Under the pieces are notes generated by a model. That model was given only the letters and a program-made list of their open reading frames with translations, did not search any database and was not told the DNA's origin. From Desmodus rotundus (Eukaryota; Chordata; Mammalia; Chiroptera; Phyllostomidae), in contig NC_071389.1 in the NCBI RefSeq assembly GCF_022682495.2, positions 44,468,239-44,532,238 of the forward strand: DNA of 64,000 bases, in the 5' to 3' direction. How positions within the stretch are numbered: position 1 is the stretch's first letter; every line of letters starts with the position of its first letter. The position numbers were made by a program, and so were the translations under genes. Below are positions 22,500 through 33,294 of the stretch, in pieces.

Positions 22500-23225
22500 T
22501 AATCACAAACTGTACAGTGTCAGAAAAGGTCCTGATACCCTTGTCTTGTCATTGCCCTGAGTGGCAGTAATTTACAGCTTGAAATAGCAGCTGGAGCAGC
22601 AGGCAGCCTTTCAAGCAGTCAGATTTGTGGGTTAACTTCGGTTAACCCAGAGGTCAAAAGCAGTCTCTGTCTAGCACATTAGATAACTTTTGAAACATTT
22701 GAGATATTGCAGGTAGCATTACAGGAACATCCGTGCTTGTGATAAAAGGAATTATTTATGAGGTAGCCGAGGTTTCAAATGTAAAAGAAAAAAAAAGTCC
22801 TGTAAATTATGAAGGCTTTGGTAACAAACCCCAGTTGCACGTTGCTGGCCTTTCTGAGAGGGTAAAAGGGCAATCAGCCAGGAGTAAAACAGGAACGTCC
22901 ATTTAAGTACTAACTAGAATTCCAGTGGCAGTGCCTGCTGATTGAAAGGGACAATCCAATGTAAGGGACCCTCACCGAAACAGGGTTAATGCCTTCAACC
23001 TTCTGATTGGATGTCTTTTGTGTCATGAGTTGCTATGGAAAACGCTACCGGTGTTTTTCAGCTGATCTAGTTTAGAAATCGGTGAAAAAGATCAATTGGT
23101 TTCAAAAACATTATCACAAAGCATTTATAATCTATTCGTTTCCTGCCCTGGCTTATCACAGCTGAGAGAGAAAGAGGCACTCTAAAGTGAAAAAGTGGAC
23201 ACCTCAGATTCAGCTGCCTCCTGAA
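22500..23225. promoter_or_regulatory. candidate conserved non-coding element (unproven)
   Basis: Over 700 bases without any repeat I recognise, which is rare in this window. It contains a perfect 8-base inverted repeat GGGTTAAC-TTCG-GTTAACCC (22629-22648) directly followed by AGAGGTCA (22649-22656), a nuclear-receptor half-site-like string. A paired GTTAAC resembles homeodomain/HNF1-like or grainyhead-like half-sites, but the spacing fits neither exactly. Function is inference only. It could also be a repeat too diverged for me to see. Confidence 0.25.
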
Positions 23226-23332
23226 TCTTTTCCCCCTTAAAGAATGATCGTTGTACTTAACAATATATTGAGTCCATGCTTTGGGGGAACAGTGGTTACT
23301 TTTGTTAATTCCTCATCTGAGGATGTGATTAT

Positions 23333-23498
23333 TGATTTGAGAGAGAGGGAGAGAGAGAAGAAGGGTTAGGGAGAAGCATCGACATGAGAACAAAACAGAC
23401 CAGTTGTCTCCAATACACGCCCCGACTGGGGATTGAACCTGCAACCATTTTGGGTGTATGGGACGGCATTCCAACCAGTGAGCCACCCAGCCAGGGTA
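23333..23498 (-). mobile_element. VES-type bat SINE, 3' tail truncated or diverged
   Basis: Minus-strand copy: GA-rich block (23338-23360), 'gacatgagaacaaaacagac', 'actggggattgaacctgc', 'caaccagtgagccaccca' and 'gccagggt'. It has a shorter A/T tail than the other copies. Confidence 0.88.
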
Positions 23499-23499
23499 T

Positions 23500-24135
23500 G
23501 ACTACTTTTTTTTAAGTACCCTTACCTTAAATTCTGGAAGGTTAGCATTCTTTAGGATACACAAGTAATTTGTGAATTGTTGGAAAAGTAGAAATGAATT
23601 AGGAAGAAAGAAATTGTTCTTGGCACTATTTAGATTCTTTTCTTTCTTCTTAATTCTTCTTTCCCCTTTTGCCTGCTAGTGTGCATTCATGTCACACCCA
23701 GTGGGATACAGTGACCTGAGAACTGGCCTTGGAACGGCATGTCCTGCCAGTGCCATTTCCAGCTGGAGATCGGGGGCCACTCTGCAATCCTTCTGAGCCT
23801 CGGAGACCAATAAGCAGTTACTAAGGTTATCAGGATCAAATGAAGTTCTCATAGGACTTCCCTGAACATTTGTACAGCACAGAGCAGATGCACAGTGATG
23901 AAAGTAAACTCTCTGGGGCCTGGGGTTGTATCTGACTTAGGCCCCTTTCTATCCTCATTACTGAGCACAGTGCCATTTCTTGAATAAATAAGCCAATTGG
24001 CCATTAAAAACTTTATTTCATCAATGGACCAGTTCTTATTACATGTCCAGTGAACATTTTGGTGGATAATTTTTAGAGCTAGGAGCAAAGGATGTGGTCT
24101 TTCAATTAGGAGATGCCTCTTAACTGGCTGAGGAA
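23500..24135. other. no gene seen; weak L2 tail
   Basis: 23920-24000 looks like an L2 terminus ('ctgagcacagtgccatttc', 'gaataaataag'). The rest is unassigned. Confidence 0.4.
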
Positions 24136-24139
24136 ATGG

Positions 24140-24270
24140 GTGAAGATGTTACTAATTTTCTCCTTCCTTCACTTGCTCCTGGAGGGCGAGGATCATGTCT
24201 TGTTTACCTTTCTATCTCTCAGCAGCTGAGGCTTAGCACACTGTTGCGTTTGTCAGTGAGAAGAAATAGT
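24140..24270 (+). repeat. LINE/L2 3' terminus
   Basis: 'gctcctggagggcgaggatc', 'gtcttgtttacctttctat' and 'ctgaggcttagcacactgt' follow the L2 end. Confidence 0.5.
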
Positions 24271-24476
24271 CACTGGATGGAATGGTCGATGGCCCTGGGC
24301 CATCCCAGACCTGTTCCCACTTCCTGCTTTGGATTGGGGTTTGGAGCTAGTGCAGAACTATGGTAGGCTCTCGGGCTTGCCCTTCTTCCACTCTCGGAAT
24401 ATTCCACTAGGTGCCAATGCTGTTCTGGGTGGACCCTTCCACACTCTGCAACCCGTTTATCACATAATCTCTAAGT

Positions 24477-24689
24477 CACAGGTGGCAAACACAAGGCCGG
24501 CGGGCCGAACCCGGCCCTCCACCTTGTTTTATCCAGCCGGCACCTTGTTTCCACCCGGCAGCAGCGCCCAGCTTTCGCTTAACTGTTAAGGAGTAGTTAC
24601 ATGTATACAGCCCTAAAATTACATTCGGCCCTCTGCAGGCAACCGCGAGGCTGATGTGGCCCCTGGTGAAAATGAGTTTGACACCCCTG
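24477..24689. mobile_element. non-autonomous hAT transposon, copy A (213 bases)
   Basis: Ends read 'cacaggtggcaaacac' at the left and 'gagtttgacacccctg' at the right, an imperfect inverted pair (…GGTGGCAAAC / …GGTGTCAAAC). An 8-base target duplication is present: 'ctctaagt' (24469-24476) and 'ctctaggt' (24690-24697). It has no coding capacity, so it would have been moved by a transposase made elsewhere. A sister copy of 212 bases is at 46717. By eye the two match at close to nine bases in ten, so the family is much younger than the MIR and L2 around it. Confidence 0.9.
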
Positions 24690-24699
24690 CTCTAGGTGC

Positions 24700-25140
24700 T
24701 ACCTTGGGAGCCCACACACTCTTCTGACTTCCGCAGATGTTATCAGAGATTTTTTTTAAATCACTTACACGTGTGTAGTGACCGCTTCTCACCTTGTGTT
24801 GCACGCTGCTTCAGACAGCCCTCTGGGGCATGGCTGGCTCAGAGAAGTGAGTGAGCCTCGTCCCGAATAGGCAAAGGGAGAAGCCACACTGGCAGCACAG
24901 CTGTAAATCAGAGTCCTAAGGTGCTCTTGGAACAATGGGGTTACCTGAACCTAGAGGCAAGAAATATGACAGAGGCAGAATTCTTGGGGCATGTTTTTAA
25001 TGTTTAGAGAACACAGATTACAAAGGAGGAACTGGTTAAGTGTATGAATTTTGACTAGTCATTTCTTCTGGTGATTAGGTAGCTGCTGTTACCTTGGAGC
25101 CCATTTACACAGGCGTGGCATTGCCCAAACAGACTGACAC
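24700..25140. other. no gene seen
   Basis: Unassigned single-copy-looking sequence. Confidence 0.35.
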
Positions 25141-25144
25141 GTGG

Positions 25145-25400
25145 TCTGCCGCAGTGCTCTGCTTAAATACTAACCAGCAGCGACTTCCGCTCATCTCTCC
25201 TCCCATATCGTAATTCCCTCTTCTCCTCCCAGGTTCAGCTGGGGTTTTACCTCCTCAGGGAAGCCTTCCATGATGTCCCCCAGGACATATCCTGTCTCGG
25301 TGCTCTCAGAGCACCTCCCCTTAGAGACTTTCCCCAGCGCTGACCACCACTGATGGTACGTGAGGCCCCGCTGTGTGATCTGGAGCAGGGAACATTATAC
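25145..25400 (+). repeat. LINE/L2 fragment
   Basis: 'acctcctcagggaagccttc', 'catgatgtcccccaggac' and 'ggtgctctcagagcacctc' are L2 3' UTR strings. A near-perfect 8-base inverted repeat (25299-25315) is part of it. Confidence 0.6.
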
Positions 25401-26900
25401 CTCTGCAAGCTGCATGTGCAAAAAGAGGGCTGAGAATACTTGGTATGGAGGGGAGCTGAAAAGATTAGAAATAGCATCCTTGGAGACTCTAACTCTTGGC
25501 TCCATTTCCCTTTCCTGTTTGTTTTGAGTTGTTGGATTCAGCTCACTTTCCCTAAAACTTTCACCAATAATAGGCCTGCACGGGTCCCTGAGGTTGAGAG
25601 AGATTCGCTTCCCCCAGTGCTTTCTGAATTACCAAGACCATCCAATGGGTTTCTGCACTCATTTCACTGTGAAAGGTGCAAGCATGAGTGGGAAGGAAAG
25701 AAGTGAGGAGTTGGACTTGAGTGAGCTGCAGACACGAGTGGGTTAAAGGCTCTGTTCTGACATATCCATCTTTCAGGAAGAGTCAGTTGATGATTTTCAG
25801 GCTCTGCAGTGATTCATGAGCCCCACAGGGAAGGCAGATTTTCATTCATTTAGTCATTCATTCAAGGACTACATGCCAAACTAAGAATAGAAGTGTCAGG
25901 TTATACCATTCTCCACTACGAAGAACCGGGGGTCCTTGAGAAACAAGGTTGATCCCATTGCTGGAGAAGGGAAGGCACAAATTAAGCCTGGAACATTTTG
26001 TTTTGCCAGAAAGTAAGCAAACGTGATCGGTGATGTCAAGGAGATATAAAAACCATCTTGAAGGGGCTGTAGCTGGCCAAATCTGGGACAATTTGAGTGA
26101 TAAAATAAATAAGAACAGTAGTGGATTATAACCCACTGAATAAGTTATAACAGGAATGATAGGAATTCATGAGTCTGCTTTGTAATAGACAGATAGCTTG
26201 GTACATGGGGGGAAAGGAAGGGCTCTTCTCTGTAGTGTGATGCTACCTGATAAATGAGGAGGAAGTGGTGGACTTGGAAAGTCACCATTTTGCAGCCCCG
26301 GGATTATTTGGGTGAGAATCATTAATGGATGTTAAATCTGGTTGGGTGAGGGAAGTTTGATAAGGAACAGGATCTTTGTATGGTCTTAAATTGTCTCCCC
26401 ACATATTGGTGGGCAAATGGTAACTACATGTACTGTGGAGAAAATGGACATCTTGGCCAGATGATCAGGCTGATAGTGCTGAAAAGAAGCAGACAGGTAT
26501 CAGGAGGCATCCCGTCCAGGTCCAGGCGTGTGATTACGCCGAGAAGGGCACAGCATCCGTCACTGTGTCGTTTTCCGACCAGGAGTGCATAACCCGCATC
26601 CGAGCATGAGGAGGTAGCAGACAAGCCCAAGCATGGGACCTTCTGTGAAACAACTGGCCTGTTTTCTTCGCAGGCCAGTGTTACGAAAGACAAAGTCTGA
26701 GGGGTCTAACGTAAGGGTCACTAAAGAAACAACGGCTCAGTGCGGTAAGGGGTCCTGGACTGGGCTTTGTGCCAGAGGGGGCAAAAAAGGCTGTGCAGGA
26801 CATTGTCGGACAACTGACAAAGTGGCATATGGCCTCTGGAGCAGATGGAAGTATGTATCAATATTAAATTTCCTGAATTTGATCATTTATTTTGGAATAT
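25400..26900. other. no gene seen; possible old repeats
   Basis: 'ggccaaatctgggacaattt' and 'gaataagttataacagga' (26075-26155) look like an old dispersed repeat that I cannot name. 26653-26679 holds a 9-base inverted repeat (ACTGGCCTG, 9-base loop). Frames of 70-94 codons overlap on opposite strands. Confidence 0.35.
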
Positions 26901-26904
26901 TCTT

Positions 26905-27137
26905 ATTTTTTAATTGAGATGTAATTGACACATAACATTGTGTACATTTGAGGTGTACAAGGTGTTGATTTCATACATTTATATATTGCTACCACAGTAT
27001 GGTTACCACATAGTGTTAGCTAATACCTCTATTATGTCACATAATTATCATTTCTTTGTCATGGTGAATACACTTAAGATGTAGTCTCTTAGCAACTTTG
27101 AAGTGTATAATACAGTATTGTTGACCATAATCACTAT
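26905..27137 (-). mobile_element. L1 3' UTR fragment
   Basis: The minus-strand tail of an L1MA/MB-class element: 'ttgagatgtaattgacacat', 'atttatatattgctaccaca', 'tctcttagcaactttgaag' and 'tacagtattgttgaccataa'. It stops exactly where the next hAT element begins. Confidence 0.8.
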
Positions 27138-27340
27138 CAGGGGTGTCCAACCTTTTTGCATCTCTGGGCCACCCTGGAAGAAGAAGAGTTGTTTTGGGCC
27201 ACACATTAAATACATTGCGGCACATAATCACAAAACGAAATCACATAATGTTTTAAGTAAATTTACAATTTTGTGTTGGGCCCCATTCCTAGCCACCCTG
27301 GGCTGCATGCGGCCCCCAGGCCGCGGGTTGGACTCCGCTG
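27138..27340 (+). mobile_element. non-autonomous hAT transposon (family C)
   Basis: Begins 'caggggtgtccaacctttt' and ends 'gccgcgggttggactccgctg', an inverted pair (CAGGGGTGTCCAAC / complement CAGCGGAGTCCAAC). The interior has 'gggccacacattaaatacat' and 'gcatgcggcccccaggcc'. The 8 bases on each side do not match well, so the target duplication has decayed or the right flank was lost with the rest of the L1. It is a different family from copies A and B. Confidence 0.75.
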
Positions 27341-27639
27341 CTCTACTGCCTCGGAAGCCTGTACCAGCTGTGCTCAGCAAGCCCTCCTGCCACAGCCTGG
27401 CACAGACCGACACCTGCGGGGAGCAGTGTTTTAGGAAGTGCAAGGGTGGACCTGACAGAATCTTCACTCTGCCTTTACTGATTACAGTCAGATTCTCAGA
27501 GCCGCGGGTCCCAAGTTTGATAAGGCCGATCTTAGCACAGGGAGGTATGCAATAAATAGTCACAATTCTCCACCTCTTCCTTCCTTGCCATTGTCTCCTT
27601 ATTTTTATTTCTGAGCATTTCGCTGTAGACAGCATTAAT

Positions 27640-28115
27640 GTTGCTTTTAAATAGGCTGTCTTTCTGTTTCACTTCTATTATGGTTTTTACATATCACTTT
27701 TAGAGTAATTCTAATGTCTTATTGCAGTTACCTGCTTTCCGTCTCCACTTAGATTGATTTTCTTGAGGACAAAGAGTCCTGCTGTTTTCATCTTTATATC
27801 TTTATTGCTGCCGGATGAGTGGCCTTGGGAGCAGGGCTGTTGCCAGCCACTCTCACACCTCTGTGAGGTTTAGAAAGGGCACTCTTCTTCTGGCCAAGGG
27901 CTACTCTGCAGGCACAAGGCTTAGTCAGCTGACATCTTCCAATGAAGAAAAGGCGCCTTTTCCTTGGAGGGCCACAGCTTGGCAAGTGGGGCTGCGTTTC
28001 GCCCGTCCTTCTTCCCTGCAGCAGTCCACAGAGGAAATGACTGTATGTAACTGCAAGCATATCGGCCACTCAGGAAGTGTTTGCTGAGTGAATGAATGAA
28101 TGGATAGGTGAACAG
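27640..28115 (+). repeat. LINE/L2 3' pieces
   Basis: 27640-27800 ('tgctttccgtctccacttag', 'cttgaggacaaagagtcct') and 28050-28112 ('aggaagtgtttgctgagtg', then AATG units) look like the inner and terminal parts of one L2 with a CpG-richer stretch between them. Confidence 0.45.
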
Positions 28116-28119
28116 GAGA

Positions 28120-28765
28120 CACATTCCTTCCTGGACTCCTTTCGCCTTTCAGCCAAGACTCAGCCAGAGGTGATCCTGCGGCTGCCTTTATATGCAGCCC
28201 CAGAACCCACCCATTATCTTTTTTCCCACACTTCATGATGCTGCCGCAGGATTTCTGCCTTCCTGAAAATTCTCCTAAGTCTGGGGATGGTTGCACCTCT
28301 GTCACAGCAGGAGCCCAATAGAGGCCCAAACCTGGGTCAGGGCTCCAGCACCCAACCCCAAATTGCCCCTCCCAGGTCAAGTAGATGGTCTTTGCAAGGA
28401 TGGGGCTTAGGGAAGACCCCTGGGCTCTACAGCCTGGGTCTTTAGGAGGTGCACAGAGGAACTGGTTTCCTCCACCCCTCCCCAGTCTAGTCTCTAAGTG
28501 CCTCTTGCCCTCCCCCACGCCCCTTCCCACCTTGGGGAGGAAGGAGAAAACTTTCATCTGAGTAATCACCAGCATTGGCAGTGCAGACACCCAGGTGAGG
28601 GCTCTGCCTCTTTGGGCTGCAGTTGGAGCCCTGTGGTTAATTGGCCTTGAGCTGACCTTGGCCACATTTGCAGAGAACCTTGACCTTGTCATTTGATTAT
28701 AGGTAGAGTCGTTTCTACTTTTCACTTGTAATTTATGATTACTATTTTTCAGTTCAAATAATTTT
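28120..28765. other. no gene assigned; holds most of the longest open frame
   Basis: Minus-strand frame 27925-28725 has 266 codons from ATG. Its C-terminal third runs into the L2-like segment. The product has no domain, signal or membrane segment I recognise. Shorter plus-strand frames overlap it. Absence of splice signals, and of any protein resemblance, makes a chance frame in GC-rich DNA the likelier reading. Confidence 0.5.
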
Positions 28766-28769
28766 AAGT

Positions 28770-28990
28770 TTGCAAAGTGCTAAAGTATTTGTTACAGAAA
28801 AGCTATGATAATACAAACAAAAAGAAAGTAAAGAATATTCATAATCCCAGTCAGCTATAACCATTGTAAATGCCCGAGTTGACTCCATTTTCCTCTCTCT
28901 CTGTTCCCAGACACACACACACCATGTAGCCTCCCTTCAATTTATTCTTTGCATTTTGGACAGGTTGGAAGGTTAGAGATTATTCCGATT
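28770..28990 (+). repeat. old LINE-derived segment
   Basis: 'taatacaaacaaaaagaaag', 'ttcataatcccagtcagct' and 'tttcctctctctctgttccc' resemble the segment at 8695 and 40680. An (AC)6 run is at about 28911-28922. Confidence 0.4.
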
Positions 28991-28994
28991 TGTA

Positions 28995-29655
28995 AAAGCA
29001 ATGAGTGATCTACAAATGTAAAGTATTATTAATATGTTGGGAATGGATGTGAGCTTATACTTTAAATTCCACAGATACATGTTTCCAGTCTATTATGCCT
29101 GAAATAAACTTGTTGGAATGTGAGTTTTTCTTTTATGCCAAGCATGTAATACACAAAGAACCCACTTCCCAGGAGACTGGCTAAACCAAGTACCGTTATG
29201 TTCCATCTTAATGTTGAAATACAGATTTCCCGTTAAAAGGAAATCTCTCCCTTTCAGAAGGTTGAAAAAGATGATACTTACAAAAAAGGGAGAGAGGAAA
29301 AAAAATACTCCCAGCTGGTTAAATTTAGGGGCTGAAAGAGATCCAGTTGGCAGATAATCCCTGGCGATGGGCCCACAACATTTTCATTTGATTGTGCATT
29401 GGATACATTTTCATTCATTTTAAGCCCTTGCCTTTCAGTATTTGGTTCCTTGGAGACAGGCAAACTGGTATCAATAGCTCTCTTGGCCTCCGTCAGATGC
29501 CTTGATTTACTTCAGTGGTCCATTTTGTGATTCCAGTAAAGAGGGGCTTGTACTTGCTGACGCATTTCCGAGAATGATTGTGCAAAGAGATTCTGAGATT
29601 CTCACTTCTTGTCTGTCTTCTCATTGATAGACTTGTTTTAAATGGAAAGATGCTG
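28995..29655. other. no gene seen
   Basis: AT-rich, without recognised repeats. 29220-29470 is non-repetitive to my eye. Confidence 0.35.
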
Positions 29656-29659
29656 GATC

Positions 29660-29875
29660 AAATGGCGAGTGTGGGACCCTGGGAAGGAGGCTGCTCTGGA
29701 CCCAGGGTCGGGAGACTTGGCTTCTCACCTAGCTCTGACACTGACATGTGGACACAGCCTTGGCTAGCACGGCCTAACTGCACTGGGCCCGGATTTTGTT
29801 CGTCTGTAAAGCAGGGATAATCGTCTCTTCCTTGCTTTCCCCTCAGGGATGCTGCAGGGGTAAAATGACCGAATC
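29660..29875 (+). repeat. MIR SINE
   Basis: 'gagacttggcttctcaccta', 'ctctgacactgacatgtgg' and 'gtctgtaaagcagggataat' in plus-strand MIR order. Confidence 0.7.
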
Positions 29876-29877
29876 CA

Positions 29878-30055
29878 GTGGCTCTCAACCTCAGTTAAGC
29901 ATTAGAATAACCCGGGGAGGTTGTAAAAAGTACCATCCGGTAGGCCCCCCCCACCAAACCAATTAGATCAGATCCACAGATCCTGGGCATCGGTAATTTT
30001 TATATCCCAGGAGATTCTTTGTGCAATCAGGGTCAAAAATCAAGAAGATAATTTA
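29878..30055 (+). repeat. MER5-class hAT-Charlie element
   Basis: 'ccagtggctctcaacctcag', 'gcattagaataacccgggga', 'gatcctgggcatcggtaat' and 'ccaggagattctttgtgcaa' follow the palindrome-like layout of MER5A/B. Confidence 0.75.
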
Positions 30056-30230
30056 GTTTTGCAAGACCTGAGAATGTAAGTCGTAAGGAAAGATTAAAAC
30101 CATCCGCATTAGTATGGTGCCACACAGTTTTCAAACTGTCACGGGAAGGCCTACGACAAGCCTACAAGACAGTGGATTCTGGCTTTTTTGACTGTAAGCA
30201 CCCCCCAAAATTATATCCCAATATACACAT

Positions 30231-30318
30231 AAATATATTCAGTTGCATATATAGTAGTCCCCTAGTTTATGGGGAAATATATTCAGTTGCATATATAGTA
30301 GTCCCCTAGTTTAGGGGG
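30231..30318. repeat. 44-base tandem duplication across a transposon junction
   Basis: 30231-30274 and 30275-30318 are direct copies with one difference near the end ('tttatgggg' versus 'tttaggggg'). Each copy contains about 21 bases of flank and the first 23 bases of the Tigger-like terminal repeat, so the duplication happened after that insertion. Confidence 0.95.
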
Positions 30319-30795
30319 AATATGTTCCAAGACCCCCAGCAAATGCCTGCAACTACAGATAGTATTGAATCCTATATATACTATTTTTCCTATACGTACA
30401 TGCCTATGATACAGTTTAATTTATAAATTAGGCACAATAAGGGAGTAATAACAACTAATAATAAAGTATAAGAATAACTAATAAAATTTAGTGACTATGG
30501 TCTATATCTTTCTCAAAATACCTTACTGTACTGCACTCACCTTTCTTCTCGTGAGATGGCACCATGCCTACGTGATGAGATGAAGTGAGGCGAGTGACTC
30601 AGGCGTGGTGGCATAGTGTTAGGCTGCTGTTGACCTCCTCACAGTCCGTCAGAGGGAGGATTGTCTGCTTTGGGTGATCCTGGATCACCACGCCATGACA
30701 ATGTTGATGGGTGGGGGAATTTAATATTTTCGGACCTCGGTTGCCATGGGTTACCAAAACCAGGGAGGTCAAATGGCTGGTAAGGGGGACGACTG
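30296..30795 (+). mobile_element. Tigger/pogo-like non-autonomous DNA transposon (500 bases)
   Basis: Left end 'tagtagtcccctagtttagg', right end '...ggtaagggggacgactg'. The complement of the right end begins CAGTCGTCCCCCTTACC, pairing with the left. TA lies on each side (30294-30295 and 30796-30797). The interior has 'tgttccaagacccccagcaa', 'tttaatttataaattaggca' and 'cctacgtgatgagatgaagt', typical of an old mammalian family of this class. It has no transposase frame. Confidence 0.8.
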
Positions 30796-30799
30796 TAAA

Positions 30800-31975
30800 C
30801 ACAACTTTCACAGAACAATGCTTTCCCTTTCTATGTGTGACTCAATCTAATATTTTTTTCTCCTTTTCTATTTAGTTGCAGTCTAGAGTACTCCATTTCA
30901 TTTTTTTTTTTTTTAATGCTGGTGGAGAGCCACAGAATTGATTTAACAATCTGCTAATGAGTGCTGACTTGAAGTTTGAAAACCAGAGACAAAGAGATGG
31001 CATATTTCAGGGAGGCAAGCTCATCTACTCTTTGATGTTTATTGCCTGTATTTCCAGCTTGAATCTACTGGGGCTCAGACCCACTTCGCCGCCCTCGCTC
31101 CCCCCTACACCTTTATTTGCTACATGAAATATACCCACCAGGGCGATGCTGGCTGTAAACGTTTTGGGCCCTTAATTGAGTGACTTGGAGCCTTGCCTTC
31201 TCTTCCACATTCTAATCCTTGAAATGGTAGACCGTATAATGATACATTATACTTCATACAGAATTTATGAAACAAACTCAACCCACATTGTCGATTGAAT
31301 TGTATATAGTTTACTAAAGAGGTTCTTAGCATAAATACAAGAAATTACAGTTAATAGATAGCTCTCGCTGCAACATGGTGCTGAGGGTAATTTTGTTTTT
31401 CCTACTCTGGAGAACTGGAGGGGAGGGCACTGCAGGTCAAATGCGGTGAACACAGTCGTCTCCCTCTTGTTCTGCTCAGATGCTCTTCTTCCCATGCTTT
31501 CTACTGCTCCTCCGTTTATTGTACTGCTCCAAGGAGGTTTGCTTCAGCTACCCAGAATTCTCAGCTTCTCTCTGCAATCAGCAAGAGTTTGGCCATGACA
31601 GCCCAGACTCTCCTTCTGTCCCGACTTTAGACCTTGTTTGCTATTGCCTCTGTTTGCTGGCATATGGCTGTAGGGTATAGTTCTCTCCGAGGACATGTTC
31701 TCTAACGTGAAACCTAGTTAATGACCCTCCGGTTTCTTCTCTCTGCTTTATTGCAATGGGGGCTAGAAACTCTGGGGGAGATTTGGGCAGGAAGAAAACA
31801 TCTCCCCAGTGTAACTGTTTCTAAAATTTTCCCCAAAGCTTTTTTTACCAATGTGTGTTTAACCACTTTTGTCTGCTTAATTTCTGCTGTATTGCCTCTA
31901 ACATTTTCAGTGGCACAAAAGCCAATGTATTCAAACTTCAACATTAATAATTGAACATATTAACTTTTGTTGAGA
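30800..31975. other. repeat-poor, no gene seen
   Basis: 30900-30990 looks like the end of a hAT element ('aattgatttaacaatctgct'). After that about 900 bases show no recognised repeat, and no frame over 77 codons. Constrained non-coding DNA is possible but not shown. Confidence 0.35.
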
Positions 31976-31979
31976 GATA

Positions 31980-32090
31980 ATTTCCTCTGTATAGAGGGGA
32001 TAACAGGCTTAGAGGGGAGAGGTGACTTATGAGTACATGGCTATTAAGTGTCAGAGATGGAATTTGAACCCAGTTCTTTAGGGCCTAAGT
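31980..32090 (-). repeat. MIR SINE, partial
   Basis: 'ggcttagaggggagaggtga', 'gagtacatggctattaagtg' and 'atggaatttgaacccagtt' from a minus-strand MIR. Confidence 0.65.
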
Positions 32091-32094
32091 CATG

Positions 32095-33285
32095 GCCCGT
32101 TTCTTTCTTCCATGTCAGGGCTCTGAGTACCTGTGACAGGTAGACCTTGCTTCTGCAAGGCATGTTGGACACAAGACAGAGGACTGGTGGGAAGGGGTGC
32201 CCCGATGCCAGGCATGAGCTTGGCAAGTGTTGAGGTGGTGGGTACCACCATATGCCTAGTTCCCAAAGGAGGCAGTTAGGGGCTTCACCAGACCTACCAC
32301 CCGTTTGAAGCCTTAGTTTTGGAGATCAAGCTTGTCTGAGGCCACCATAACTGACCAACCTACCAAATCTTTCCTGGCTGTGGGGGCTGAATTAGGCTGG
32401 GAAAGAAATCTTGTGGAAAAAATAGATCCACCTTGCCCCACCCGCACCCTGCAGGGGGTCAGGCAGTCTTCTCTCAGACGGCTGTCTGGGTTCCACGGTG
32501 ATAGGCGTCCTGAATAAATACTCTGATAGACTAAACACACGTTGCCCGCTTTGGCCCGGGGAGCAGCAGTCCCGGGAGCGCTCCCAATACAGTCCCATGT
32601 GGCAGCCCAACTTGTTAATCATCATACTGGCAGGCCAGCCAGGATGAAGATATTTAGCTTGGGGCTTGTGCGTTACCCTGTATGCTAATGTGAGCATTCT
32701 TAGAACTGTAATTTCCGTTCCGACCTCCGTGGACAGTCCTTATAGAGAACACAGACATAAAACAATTCCTGAAATGTTCAGGAAGAAATTGCATCTAATG
32801 GGGGTACCTCTGCCAAGGAAAACATACTTCTGCTTTAAAGCATTCCCATCCAAACAGGGATATTTGAAAACTACTCTTGGATTTGCACTGGGGCCTGAGC
32901 ACTTTTCCATGTCCTTTAATAAGCTGTAATGCATGTACCAGCTAGCTCCACTGCAGGCTCCCCATGGACCAACATGGCTGCCTGGGAAGGAGAGGGGGCA
33001 ACAGGTGGGCAGTGACAGCCGAGACCAGTGTGAACTGCCATCAGCCAGAAACCTTCCTGGGGGTCAAAACAAGAAGATTTACAATGGGAACAAAAATGCT
33101 ATCACTGTAATGTCTTACCTTCATCTCTCTGAGTGGAGAATATGATCCCCAGCTGGGTCTTGAACCCTTGGCCCTCAGTGATACCTGACACCAACAGCTA
33201 AGAATCATATCCTCCACCCTGTAGAGTTGTGTATTAGGGGACACACTATCTGTCTTCCAAAATTAGGCTTGTGAACAGATACCAT
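32095..33285. promoter_or_regulatory. repeat-poor stretch with an HSE-like perfect palindrome (unproven)
   Basis: No repeat is recognised in 32095-33285. At 32766-32784 the sequence TTCCTGAA-ATG-TTCAGGAA is a perfect 8-base inverted repeat. It reads as two inverted TTCnnGAA pairs with 3 rather than 2 bases between them, close to a heat-shock element. A CpG-containing patch lies at 32550-32585. No transcript start or exon is apparent, so function is inference. Confidence 0.2.
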
Positions 33286-33294
33286 TTAGAAATA

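Noticed and set aside
33150..33215. Minus-strand tRNA-like pattern with GGTTCAAGACC as a B-box and TTAGCTGTTGGTG as an A-box
   Set aside because: The T-stem pairs at only three positions and no matching acceptor stem could be found. Not a tRNA gene.
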